Source: Clostridia bacterium
GTDB taxonomy: Bacteria; Bacillota_A; Clostridia; Christensenellales; Aristaeellaceae
DNA length: 9,109 bases
Assembly: GCA_017509065.1 (NCBI GenBank)
Contig: JAFWQM010000027.1
Coordinates: 1-9,109, forward strand
Direction of reading: 5' to 3'
The notes under the pieces were generated by a model, which made no database searches, was not told the DNA's origin, and worked only from the letters and a program-made list of their open reading frames with translations. Position 1 is the first letter of the stretch. The number at the start of each line of letters is the position of its first letter. Position numbers and translations under genes: made by a program. Shown here piece by piece: positions 1 to 5,833 of the stretch.

Positions 1-154
1 CGATTCTGGGTTCCCACTCGCCTTTCGTTTCCTCCAGGCAAGCCCCACAGTCCCAAGTAAAAACTCATTTCAGAATTAACTGTCGTTCTTCCTCAATCTC
101 TCTGTATCGTTTTCAAGATTCCCGCGCTCCTCGAAGTACCCTCCGTTTGAGCGC
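1..154 (-). other. Purine-rich transcript leader running off the left edge, possibly an rRNA operon leader
   Basis: No reading frame is convincing here. On the minus strand the stretch lies directly downstream of a consensus promoter and is purine-rich. It starts with a 6-bp stem (GCGCTC at 124-129 with GAGCGC at 149-154) and then contains a TTGAAAAC tract (about 110-117) followed by a GTTAATTC/AGTTTTTA-like stretch. From memory this resembles the leaders and spacers of Firmicute rRNA operons, which carry TTTGAAAAC-type motifs. The 16S start itself is not in the window, so the rRNA assignment is an inference. A leader for an unrelated gene is the main alternative. Confidence 0.4.
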
Positions 155-160
155 TTGGTT

Positions 161-189
161 AGAATATCATAAACACTCCGCATTGTCAA
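161..189 (-). promoter_or_regulatory. Strong sigma-A promoter firing left
   Basis: On the minus strand there is a perfect -35 TTGACA (184-189), a 17-bp spacer and a -10 TATTCT (161-166). The expected start of transcription is near 154. A-rich tracts upstream look like an UP element. It drives whatever lies beyond the left edge and is separated from mgtE by that gene's terminator. Confidence 0.75.
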
Positions 190-192
190 CTG

Positions 193-236
193 TTTTTTTG
201 ATTTTTCCTGCCTTTTTTCGTTCTTTTTTTCCTTTT
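193..236 (-). promoter_or_regulatory. Phased A-tracts upstream of the strong promoter (UP-element-like)
   Basis: Five runs of 4 to 7 A residues on the minus strand (plus-strand T runs at 193-199, 202-206, 213-218, 224-230 and 233-236) have centres mostly about 8 to 12 bp apart. A-tracts near helical spacing bend DNA, and AT-rich blocks just upstream of -35 contact the RNA polymerase alpha subunit. The position next to the perfect -35 at 184-189 fits both roles. Confidence 0.5.
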
Positions 237-237
237 G

Positions 238-336
238 CGAACATTATGCACGTCAGAATGGATGATCATGCTGCTATTATACCGAACGTTAAACAATACT
301 AATTGTTATTAATGTTCGGATTTAAATAGAACATTT
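238..336. promoter_or_regulatory. Cluster of four CGAACATTA-like half-sites around an upstream TATAAT
   Basis: Half-sites occur at 238-246 (CGAACATTA), 283-291 (CGAACGTTA), 310-318 (inverted, TAATGTTCG) and 328-336 (AGAACATTT, imperfect). The second and third form the ends of a 38-bp imperfect dyad (282-319) with an inner ACAAT/ATTGT pairing. The third and fourth form AATGTTC, 11 bp, GAACATT. A minus-strand TATAAT sits at 276-281 without a good -35 at 16-18 bp. The layout suggests operator sites for a dimeric regulator acting on leftward transcription. The regulator is unknown; a LexA-like GAAC/GTTC motif is suggested but the spacing does not match the usual box. Confidence 0.4.
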
Positions 337-360
337 GTTTGTGTTTTTCCTTCCGTTTTT

Positions 361-407
361 TAATTCAAAAACCGCCCGCACCGAAAAACGCATCGGCACA
401 GGCGGTT
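361..407 (-). terminator. Intrinsic terminator of mgtE
   Basis: A 15-bp stem with three G-U pairs (370-384 with 393-407) and an 8-nt loop is followed on the minus strand by a U-rich tail. It starts 11 bases after the mgtE stop codon, so it ends mgtE transcription and isolates it from the strong promoter to the left. Confidence 0.88.
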
Positions 408-417
408 CTTTGCTGCA

Positions 418-1779
418 TTATATTTTCAGCACTGTTCTTGCAATGGAGAAATAAATCACCAGAGAGCTCATATCCACCACTGTGGTGATGAGCGGGCTGG
501 CCATCAGCGCAGGGTCGAGGCCCAGGCGCTTCGCCAGCATCGGCATGGCGCAGCCCAAAGCTTTGGCCAGCAGGATGGTGCAGAACAGCGCTGCCGCGAC
601 CACGAAGGCTACGCCCCATTCCGCCCCGTTGATGAACCGCACGCGGCAGATCGTGAACGAGAATAGCACAGCGCCAACGATGAGCGCCACACGAAATTCC
701 TTCCACAGCGCTCTGAAGAAGTCCTTCAGCGTGATCTGGCCCAATGACAGGCCGCGGATGATCAGGGTGGAGCTCTGGGCGCCGCAGTTGCCGCCCGTGT
801 CCATCAGCATAGGAATGCAGGCTGTCAGAATGATGCCGACCGAAGCGCTTGCGCTGAGCACGTCCTCATAATAAGTAATGATCATGCCGGTGAAAATCGC
901 GATCACCGCCATCAGCAGCAGCCAGGGGATACGGTTCAGAGCCAGCTTGAAGGGGGAAGTTTTCAGGTACTCATCCTCGGAAGGCGTCAGAGCGGCCATC
1001 TTTTCAAAGTCTTCGGTGGTTTCTTCTTCGATGACGTCCATGATGTCATCCGCCGTGATAATACCGACCAGCCTGTCTTCCTTATCGACAACGGGAATCG
1101 CCATCAGGTCGTAACGCCGTACCAGTTCGGCGACCTTCTCCTGGTCGTCGGTGGTGCACACGCTGACCGCGTTGCGGTCCATGATATCGGAAAGAACCGT
1201 ATCTTCCGAAGCCAAAATCATTTTACGCAGCGCCAGGGTGCCGATCAGGTGATGGGTATTGTCGATGATGTACAGGGTATAGATGGTTTCCTTGTCCAGG
1301 CCCTCCTGCCGGATAATATCCATGGCGCCGTGAACGGTCACGTCGCTGCGGAATTCCAGGTACTCGATGGTCATCAGGGAGCCGGCGGAGTTTTCCGGAT
1401 AGCGCAGGAACTGGTTGATCAGGTTGCGCTTTTCGGTATCGGCGCTCTGCAGCACGCGGCGCACCACGCTGGCGGGCAGTTCCTCCAGAAAGTCAACCGC
1501 GTCATCCAGGAACATGTCGTCGATCAGAGAACGGATTTCAGAATCGCCGATTGATTCGATCAGAGTCTGCTTCTGTTCGGCGGACATGTAGCTGAACACA
1601 TCGGCCGAAATATCCTTGGGCAGGATACGGAACACCAGAAGCAACTGTTCCTTGTTCAAGGTTTCCATGTACTGGGCGATGTCCACTTCGTTGAGCATCA
1701 TCATCGCCCCGCGCAGTTCCCCATGGCGGCCTGCCTGCAGCAGGCTGTTCAGGCGCTTTTCAATCGCAGCCCATTCCAT
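418..1779 (-). CDS. mgtE: Magnesium transporter MgtE
   Basis: This is a 453-residue MgtE-family Mg2+ channel of normal family length. Residues 1-130 form the MgtE N domain, a superhelical Mg2+ sensor. Residues about 135-255 hold a CBS pair, followed by the connecting plug helix, and about 283-453 hold five membrane helices. The pore signature PMLMDTGGNCGAQSS (323-337) and the segment DPALMASPLITTVVD (422-436), whose final Asp corresponds to a conserved pore-lining acid, are both clear. In this family the cytosolic domains close the pore when internal Mg2+ is high. The ATG start is preceded by AGGAGGTG at good spacing. The gene has a long leader with its own consensus promoter near 2122-2150 and a strong terminator just after the stop, so it appears to be transcribed alone. 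Confidence 0.96.
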   Translation of the reverse strand: MEWAAIEKRLNSLLQAGRHGELRGAMMMLNEVDIAQYMETLNKEQLLLVFRILPKDISADVFSYMSAEQKQTLIESIGDSEIRSLIDDMFLDDAVDFLEELPASVVRRVLQSADTEKRNLINQFLRYPENSAGSLMTIEYLEFRSDVTVHGAMDIIRQEGLDKETIYTLYIIDNTHHLIGTLALRKMILASEDTVLSDIMDRNAVSVCTTDDQEKVAELVRRYDLMAIPVVDKEDRLVGIITADDIMDVIEEETTEDFEKMAALTPSEDEYLKTSPFKLALNRIPWLLLMAVIAIFTGMIITYYEDVLSASASVGIILTACIPMLMDTGGNCGAQSSTLIIRGLSLGQITLKDFFRALWKEFRVALIVGAVLFSFTICRVRFINGAEWGVAFVVAAALFCTILLAKALGCAMPMLAKRLGLDPALMASPLITTVVDMSSLVIYFSIARTVLKI

Positions 1780-1841
1780 AGGCTACACCTCCTCTTATTC
1801 TTTTGAACCCGTAATTGCTCTTGGGAAAGGGAAAAGAGGGA

Positions 1842-1930
1842 GGGATTTCAGGGATTAGGAAATAGGGATTAGTTTGTCAGGAAGAAAGGACAATGCAAAT
1901 AAACTATTGCCTGTTCCCTATTCACCTAAA
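1842..1930. repeat. Heptamer inverted-repeat element 1 (in the mgtE leader)
   Basis: The left arm is built of AGGGATT/AGGAAAT-type units with a GG every 7 bases. The right arm (about 1901-1930) has complementary CCTATT/CCTAA-type units. The segments 1855-1868 and 1915-1929 pair over 13 bp with one small bulge, leaving a loop of 46 nt. The right arm shares a CTATTGCCTG-N-TCCCTA core with element 3. Transcribed from the minus strand it would fold just upstream of the mgtE ribosome binding site. No coding content or transposase is seen. Confidence 0.65.
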
Positions 1931-1941
1931 AACCACACGCC

Positions 1942-1995
1942 AAAAAACCCCCTGCTTTTCCGATGCCTGTTTACGACGTTCAGCGATGCAAGAGG
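1942..1995 (-). terminator. Possible attenuator: long-loop stem followed by U6 in the mgtE leader
   Basis: In the minus-strand transcript CCTCTTGC (1995-1988) can pair with GCAGGGGG (1955-1948) over 8 bp, two of them G-U, and the stem is followed at once by six U (1947-1942). The 32-nt loop makes it weaker than a standard intrinsic terminator. A competing pairing exists between GATGCC (2072-2067) and GGCATC (1967-1962). Its place between the upstream ORF and mgtE suggests attenuation, but no energy was computed. Confidence 0.35.
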
Positions 1996-2007
1996 ATGCG
2001 AACCGGA

Positions 2008-2088
2008 TTATGAATGACGCGCCAATGAGCGCGCCCGCCACGATCGCGGCACGCCTTCGCTCACTTGGCATCTCTCGCCGTCGCCCAT
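2008..2088 (-). CDS. Candidate 26-codon upstream ORF (leader peptide) of mgtE
   Basis: A near-perfect Shine-Dalgarno, AGGGGGTGA (2103-2095), lies 6 bases before an ATG at 2088. The frame runs 26 codons to TAA and starts MGDGERCQVSEG. It sits about 27 bases after the predicted transcription start of the mgtE leader. The peptide is Arg-rich, has no membrane segment and resembles no family I recognise. Ribosomes on it would disrupt the hairpin at 2021-2069. Known Mg2+ transporters can be controlled by leader peptides (mgtL in enterobacteria), but no similarity in sequence is claimed. A second overlapping frame on the same strand (GTG 2098 to stop 1922, 58 codons) encodes a hydrophobic stretch but lacks a usable ribosome site. 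Confidence 0.4.
   Translation of the reverse strand: MGDGERCQVSEGVPRSWRARSLARHS
2021..2069 (-). ncRNA. Two-tier hairpin in the mgtE leader RNA
   Basis: GCCAATGAGCG (2021-2031) pairs with CGCTCACTTGGC (2058-2069) over 11 bp with a single bulge. Inside it a smaller stem closes on a GATC loop (about 2037-2050). It lies wholly within the upstream ORF. It does not show the conserved M-box elements expected of many mgtE leaders. It may be a standalone regulatory fold or a ribosome-sensitive arm of an attenuator. Confidence 0.5.
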
Positions 2089-2121
2089 TGACTGTCACCC
2101 CCTATATGTTTTCTTACTGCC

Positions 2122-2150
2122 AGTATATGCTTATTTGCCCGGATTGTCAA
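2122..2150 (-). promoter_or_regulatory. Consensus sigma-A promoter of mgtE
   Basis: A perfect -35 TTGACA (2145-2150), a 17-bp spacer and a -10 TATACT (2122-2127) occur on the minus strand, with the start predicted near 2115. This gives mgtE a leader of about 335 nt. It lies 84 bp downstream of the tatD stop, and no clear terminator separates tatD from it, so read-through from tatD is possible. Confidence 0.75.
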
Positions 2151-2234
2151 TCATTTTGTGGCGGTTTTAAGGCAATAACTCAAGATGTATTGCAATTCTC
2201 CGCACATCAGCGCAAACGGTTCTGCGCGCCGCTG

Positions 2235-3008
2235 TCAGTCCTTCGGAATGCGATACAGGGCGCACGCATTGTTCCAGGTGATTTCAGCCATCTCATCCAC
2301 ACTCAGACCGCGCAGTTCCGCCAGCTTAGCCAAGGTATAAACCACATGGGCAGGTTCGTTGCGGCGGCCGCGCCTGGGCTCGGGGCTAAGATAGGGGCTG
2401 TCGGTCTCCACCAGCAGGCGGTCGAGCGGCACCTGCTGCGCGGCAGCCTGCAGATGCGGAGCCTTTTTGAAAGTCAACGGTCCGGCAAAGGAAACATAAA
2501 AGCCCATTTTCACGTATTCCCGGGCTATTTCCGGACTGCCGGAAAAGCAGTGGATGATTCCCGCCGGCAGACGTTTGCAGGAGCGGAAGAAATCCACCAT
2601 GTCTCCATGCGCGTCGCGGATATGGAAAATCACCGGCGCATCCAGGGAAACAGCCAGCTCCACCTGCTCCGCCATGACGCGTTTCTGTACATCGCGGGGT
2701 GAAAGATCATAGTAATAATCCAGGCCGATTTCGCCCAGGGCGACCACGCGGGGCTGTTTCAGCATTTCAGCAATCGTATCCAGGTAATCCGCAGGCGCGT
2801 CCTTGGCTTCGTGGGGATGAACTCCCGCCGCGGCAAAAACTCCCTGATGGCTGGTCGCAAAATCGATGCAGCGCCGGGAAGAGGGAAGGTCGCTGCCTAC
2901 ACAGACGCAGCGCGTCACTTCCGCGTCGATCATCCGCTGATAGGCTTCCTCACGGTCTTCATTGAATTTTTCATCGTCCAGGTGGCAATGTGTGTCAAAT
3001 ACTCTCAC
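2235..3008 (-). CDS. tatD: TatD-family metal-dependent deoxyribonuclease
   Basis: This is a 257-residue TatD-family hydrolase with a TIM-barrel amidohydrolase fold, a cytosolic metal-dependent nuclease family (TatD/YcfH/YabD). The metal ligands appear in order: His7 and His9 in DTHCHLD, Glu93 in GEIGLDYYY, His129 in FHIRDAHGD, His153 in IIHCFSG and Asp203 in ETDSPYL. Length is normal for the family. I place the start at GTG 3008, because AAGGAG lies 7 bases before it and family members begin almost directly with the FDTHxHLD strand. A longer TTG start at 3029 would have that ribosome site inside the gene. It stands alone between the divIVA terminator and the mgtE promoter. The exact physiological substrate cannot be told from sequence. 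Confidence 0.93.
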   Translation of the reverse strand: MRVFDTHCHLDDEKFNEDREEAYQRMIDAEVTRCVCVGSDLPSSRRCIDFATSHQGVFAAAGVHPHEAKDAPADYLDTIAEMLKQPRVVALGEIGLDYYYDLSPRDVQKRVMAEQVELAVSLDAPVIFHIRDAHGDMVDFFRSCKRLPAGIIHCFSGSPEIAREYVKMGFYVSFAGPLTFKKAPHLQAAAQQVPLDRLLVETDSPYLSPEPRRGRRNEPAHVVYTLAKLAELRGLSVDEMAEITWNNACALYRIPKD

Positions 3009-3052
3009 GGTATAACTCCTTGCAGACAAGTATGAGAAAAGGAAGGGGACAG

Positions 3053-3058
3053 ATTATA
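3053..3058 (-). promoter_or_regulatory. Possible -10 element for tatD
   Basis: A perfect TATAAT occurs on the minus strand 44 bp upstream of the GTG start and downstream of the divIVA terminator. No good -35 lies at 16-18 bp; a GTGAAA is 19 bp away. The position is right for a tatD promoter, but the call rests on the -10 only. Confidence 0.35.
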
Positions 3059-3120
3059 TTTTATCAGGAATGGACCATTTCACGAAATACCGTCAAAATA
3101 ACGCAGACGGAGGCAAGCGA

Positions 3121-3146
3121 AAGAAAACCCGGCGTTTTGAGCCGGG
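3121..3146 (-). terminator. Intrinsic terminator of the division gene cluster
   Basis: A GC-rich 6-bp stem (CCCGGC/GCCGGG at 3128-3133 and 3141-3146) with a 7-nt loop is followed by TTTTCTT on the minus strand. It begins 9 bases after the divIVA stop and marks the end of the yggS-sepF-yggT-divIVA unit. Confidence 0.88.
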
Positions 3147-3155
3147 CGAATTACT

Positions 3156-3725
3156 TTATTCATAAAGCTTGGATTCTGCTTTCAGGATGTGCGCCTGATC
3201 ATCGATCAAACGCTGGAAGCGTTCGCGGTAGTCCCGGGCGGCGGCTTTCAGTTCTTCCACTTCCTGCTTCAGGCTGTCGCGCTGTTCCTCCAGGGAGCCG
3301 ATCTGTTCCGCGGCCTTCTGCTTCGCTTCTTCAAGGATCTCCTGCGCTTCCTGCTTGGCGTCGGCCAAGGTGTCGTCATACACCTTCTGCGCGCGGGCCA
3401 GCAGCTTCTGCGCAGCCTCGCTCACATCCTGCTTCTGGGGAGCGGGCTCCTCCTTTTTGACCGGGATGGAAACAGGAGCGGGAATGGGAGCGGGAGCGGG
3501 AACAGGGGCGGGCGCCGGCGCGGCAGGCGCGGGCACGGCGGCAGGCGCATAAGCGCTCGCCTGAGCGGACTGGCTCAGCCGCTGGTTCAGCGTGGCAATT
3601 TCCTCCTGAAGGGCGACCATTTCGTCACAAATGTCGTCCAAAAACTCATCCACTTCGCTGGGGTCGTAGCCACGCATTTTGATTTTAAATTCCTTTTCCT
3701 CGATCATCGCAATGGTAATAGCCAT
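3156..3725 (-). CDS. divIVA: DivIVA-family septum/pole protein
   Basis: This is a 189-residue DivIVA-domain protein. The N-terminal membrane-binding domain is clear (residues 1-50: EEKEFKIKMRGYDPSEVDEF), the hallmark KEF-RGYD-xVDxFLD pattern. Residues 59-88 are a Pro/Ala linker, and 100-189 form a coiled coil rich in Glu, Lys, Ala and Gln. DivIVA binds negatively curved membrane at septa and poles and recruits division, chromosome or wall-growth partners. The ATG has AAGGAG 7 bases upstream. It is the last gene of the cluster, 77 bp after yggT and right before a strong terminator. The Pro/Ala linker is longer than in the Bacillus protein, where the domains are more directly joined. Confidence 0.94.
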   Translation of the reverse strand: MAITIAMIEEKEFKIKMRGYDPSEVDEFLDDICDEMVALQEEIATLNQRLSQSAQASAYAPAAVPAPAAPAPAPVPAPAPIPAPVSIPVKKEEPAPQKQDVSEAAQKLLARAQKVYDDTLADAKQEAQEILEEAKQKAAEQIGSLEEQRDSLKQEVEELKAAARDYRERFQRLIDDQAHILKAESKLYE

Positions 3726-3780
3726 GATGACGCTCCTTTCCGATTCTTGGGATCAGTGATGATGCTCCGGGATAAACCAA

Positions 3781-3796
3781 GCGGGACGAAGCCCGC
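3781..3796 (-). other. Small intercistronic hairpin between yggT and divIVA
   Basis: GCGGG (3781-3785) and CCCGC (3792-3796) form a 5-bp stem with a 6-nt TTCG-containing loop, followed by TTGGTTT on the minus strand. It is short and the U run is broken, so it is more likely a weak pause, partial terminator or mRNA-stability element than a full terminator. Confidence 0.4.
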
Positions 3797-3802
3797 AGCC
3801 TT

Positions 3803-4063
3803 TCAGAAGAAGATGCCCAGGGTGACCCGGGCCAGATAGCACAGCGCTGCAGCCGCCAAAGGCCCCATGTCAATTTTGAACTGACGGTTCGGGAACAGCC
3901 GGGCCGTCACATTGTTGCCGATCCGGACGCCCGGTTCGCAAATCTGGGCCAGCTTTGCCATCCAGGGCTGCTGCGGCCCGCCAATATAGGGAAGCGCGAA
4001 TGTCACCAGCTGCATCAACGCATATACGCTGAGCAAAAAGCGAATGATCCGAATCACTGCCAT
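3803..4063 (-). CDS. yggT: YggT-family membrane protein (YlmG)
   Basis: This is an 86-residue small membrane protein of the YggT/YlmG family, of the usual single-domain length. It has one hydrophobic segment at about 6-27 and another at about 66-86, separated by a polar loop with the FPNRQFKIDMGPLA stretch, which matches the P-R-x-I-D pattern before the second helix. The family is widespread near sepF, and its exact role is unsettled (linked to envelope or division functions, and to thylakoid membranes in plastids). The start has AGGAGG 8 bases upstream. It lies between sepF (66 bp away) and divIVA, which supports the family call. The S4-domain gene ylmH, commonly placed between ylmG and divIVA, is absent here. 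Confidence 0.87.
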   Translation of the reverse strand: MAVIRIIRFLLSVYALMQLVTFALPYIGGPQQPWMAKLAQICEPGVRIGNNVTARLFPNRQFKIDMGPLAAAALCYLARVTLGIFF

Positions 4064-4129
4064 CGCCCATTCCTCCTCATCTTATGAATTGATACCGCGC
4101 GGGACGGTACAGCTGAACCGCTCTGCTCA

Positions 4130-5116
4130 TTATCCCTGCGCCGCCGCGCGTTCGTCAGGCGTATATCCCACGCCCGCGGGACGGTTGGAGAAAGACGGTA
4201 TCGTAGCCTCCTGCGTCAGGGGACGCTGGTAGAAATCCTGGGCGGCCGCTTCGGGGGCGGCTGTGCGCTGGGTGAACTCCTGCTGCTGTCCATATGGCTG
4301 CTGGGGAGGATAAGCCGGAGCCTGCTGAGCGGGCTGCGTGGGGTTCGTGTAAACGGGCCGCTGCGCGGCATAAGGATTGGCCTGATAGTTCTGGGGCTGC
4401 GCATGCGCAGGGCCAGCGTTCATCTGGTTTGTCGCCTGATCGGCGAACACTGCCAGAGCCTGGGGCGCCAGCAAGTATACACCGTAGCGGGAAACCTTTG
4501 TGATCGTGGCGGTCAGGGAATAGCACGCGCCGCTCAGCGTGTCCACCAGCCTGCGCATATCACCGGGATTCGTAATGTTTTCCATCACGATGATCACTGC
4601 GTCGCCATTGCGGAGCAGGGTGATGGCGGTGCGGCAGTCGCTCATGCCGCGGGCGTTGATGATCCGGGCGTTCATGAGGCCGGCAGGCTGCTGCGTGGGT
4701 TCCTGCGCAGGCTGCTGGGCTTGGCCGCTGCTGAAATCCACCTGCACCACGTTGCTGGCGTGCTGGGCGCTGCGGCGGAACCGCTGCTGCGGCTGCTCCG
4801 GCTGTGTGTATTGCTGCTGCCGGAAGGATTGCGGAGCGGGCTGGGGCGCGCTTTGCTGCTGCTGTTGATAAGGCTGCTGGTAGGGCTGCTGCTGATAGCC
4901 GCCATAATACTGCTGATACGGCTGCTGCTGCGCGGGCTGCTGATAGTTCTGCCATTGCTGCTGGCCCTGGCTTGGCTGAGGAGGCGTCGGCTCCTGGGCA
5001 GCGGGAGCGCGTTCCCTCCGAGGCGCGGACGGAACATCCCTGCCGTCATAAAAGAAATTGGAATACATCTGAGCCGCTTTGTTTTTCACAGTATTGAAAA
5101 AATCCGCGAAAGCCAT
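4130..5116 (-). CDS. sepF: Cell division protein SepF with Gln/Pro-rich extensions
   Basis: SepF tethers FtsZ to the membrane and shapes the septum. This copy has 328 residues, about twice the usual 150. The first 15 residues (MAFADFFNTVKNKAA) fit the amphipathic membrane-binding helix. The folded SepF domain spans about 148-225, with the SDCRTAITLLRNGDAVIIVM segment, the NPGDMRRLVDTLSG helix and VSRYGVYLLAP. The linker between them (about 38-147) is dominated by Gln, Pro and Tyr, and a second low-complexity tail of about 100 residues follows the core, which most SepF proteins lack. AGGAGG precedes the ATG. The gene starts 21 bp after yggS, indicating an operon. The DNA of the linker is rich in CAG codons, so length variation by slippage is plausible. 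Confidence 0.93.
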   Translation of the reverse strand: MAFADFFNTVKNKAAQMYSNFFYDGRDVPSAPRRERAPAAQEPTPPQPSQGQQQWQNYQQPAQQQPYQQYYGGYQQQPYQQPYQQQQQSAPQPAPQSFRQQQYTQPEQPQQRFRRSAQHASNVVQVDFSSGQAQQPAQEPTQQPAGLMNARIINARGMSDCRTAITLLRNGDAVIIVMENITNPGDMRRLVDTLSGACYSLTATITKVSRYGVYLLAPQALAVFADQATNQMNAGPAHAQPQNYQANPYAAQRPVYTNPTQPAQQAPAYPPQQPYGQQQEFTQRTAAPEAAAQDFYQRPLTQEATIPSFSNRPAGVGYTPDERAAAQG

Positions 5117-5137
5117 GCCTGAAATCCTCCTGCCGAT

Positions 5138-5803
5138 TTATCGAAATAAAGCCGAACCCACGCGCACCATGGTCGCCCCGCAGCGCGCCGCCAAGGCATA
5201 ATCCTGGGACATGCCCATGGACAGTTCCGTCATCTCTGTGTTCTGAACCGCTTCCTGCCGGCACTCATCCAGCAGCAAACGCATTCGGGTAAAATAATCA
5301 ATCGTCACATCTTCCGGCGCGCCCAAGGGCATCATCGCCATCAGGCCCCTGACCGAAAGGCCCGGAAGCCTGGCGCAGCTGCGCAGGAAGGGGAAAAGCT
5401 CTTCCTCCGTCACGCCGCCCTTCTGCGGCTCCCTGGCAATATTCACCTGAATCAGCGCCGGCATCCGAATACCGGCTTTCTGCGCCTGACGGTCGATTTC
5501 CTGCGCCAGGGATGCGTGATCCAGCGAATGGATCATGCACACGTCTTTTATTATATATTTTACTTTGTTGGATTGCAACTGTCCAATGAGGTGAATTGAA
5601 AATTTTCCTTCCAGAAAGGGCAGTTTTTCCCGCAGGGACTGCACCCGGTTTTCCCCGATATCGGTCACGTTCATCTCCGCCAGCGGCAGGATCTCCTGCG
5701 GCGCGGAATACTTCGTTACCGCAATCAGCTTCGGGCACCTTCCCCACGGCTCGCTCTCCCGCTTCAGGGTTTCCATCACCTGAGTGACACGGTCCTGCAG
5801 CAT
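5138..5803 (-). CDS. yggS: YggS/PROSC-family PLP homeostasis protein (YlmE)
   Basis: This is a 221-residue protein of the YggS/PLPBP family, a PLP-binding single-domain TIM barrel without known catalytic activity that maintains pyridoxal phosphate balance. The PLP lysine is Lys31 in LIAVTKY. Other family signatures follow in order: GENRVQ, HLIGQLQSNKVKYI, QVNIAREPQKGG, GLMAMMP, then the phosphate-binding MGMSQDY and TMVRVGSALFR. Length is typical. The start has GGAGG 7 bases upstream. It heads the division cluster, as ylmE does in Bacillus. Upstream is heptamer element 2, which separates it from the HlyD-like gene. No separate consensus promoter was found in that gap, so the cluster may also be read from further upstream. 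Confidence 0.95.
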   Translation of the reverse strand: MLQDRVTQVMETLKRESEPWGRCPKLIAVTKYSAPQEILPLAEMNVTDIGENRVQSLREKLPFLEGKFSIHLIGQLQSNKVKYIIKDVCMIHSLDHASLAQEIDRQAQKAGIRMPALIQVNIAREPQKGGVTEEELFPFLRSCARLPGLSVRGLMAMMPLGAPEDVTIDYFTRMRLLLDECRQEAVQNTEMTELSMGMSQDYALAARCGATMVRVGSALFR

Positions 5804-5833
5804 CTTTTTGCCTCCGAATGGAGCGGTTATTCT

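Noticed and set aside
1980..2115. M-box (ykoK) Mg2+ riboswitch upstream of mgtE
   Set aside because: The expected conserved segments of the M-box (a GTTAGGTGAGGCTCC-like start and the GACGCCAATGGGTCAACAG-like core) are not recognisable; only a short CAATGGG coincidence occurs.
2200..2232. Terminator after tatD
   Set aside because: A GCGCA/TGCGC stem exists just after the stop codon but no U run follows.
1893..2702. A 269-codon plus-strand frame overlapping the mgtE leader and tatD
   Set aside because: More than half is antisense to the well-supported tatD gene, the start has no ribosome site, and the rest covers the minus-strand promoter and leader. The openness is a shadow of GC-rich codon phase.
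3189..3839. Long plus-strand frame opposite divIVA
   Set aside because: It is antisense to divIVA, whose domain, ribosome site and terminator are all clear; its Gly/Arg repeats mirror the Pro/Ala linker codons.
4403..5122. Long plus-strand frame opposite sepF with Leu-rich runs
   Set aside because: The Leu runs are the complement of the CAG codons in the SepF linker; no start context or family features.
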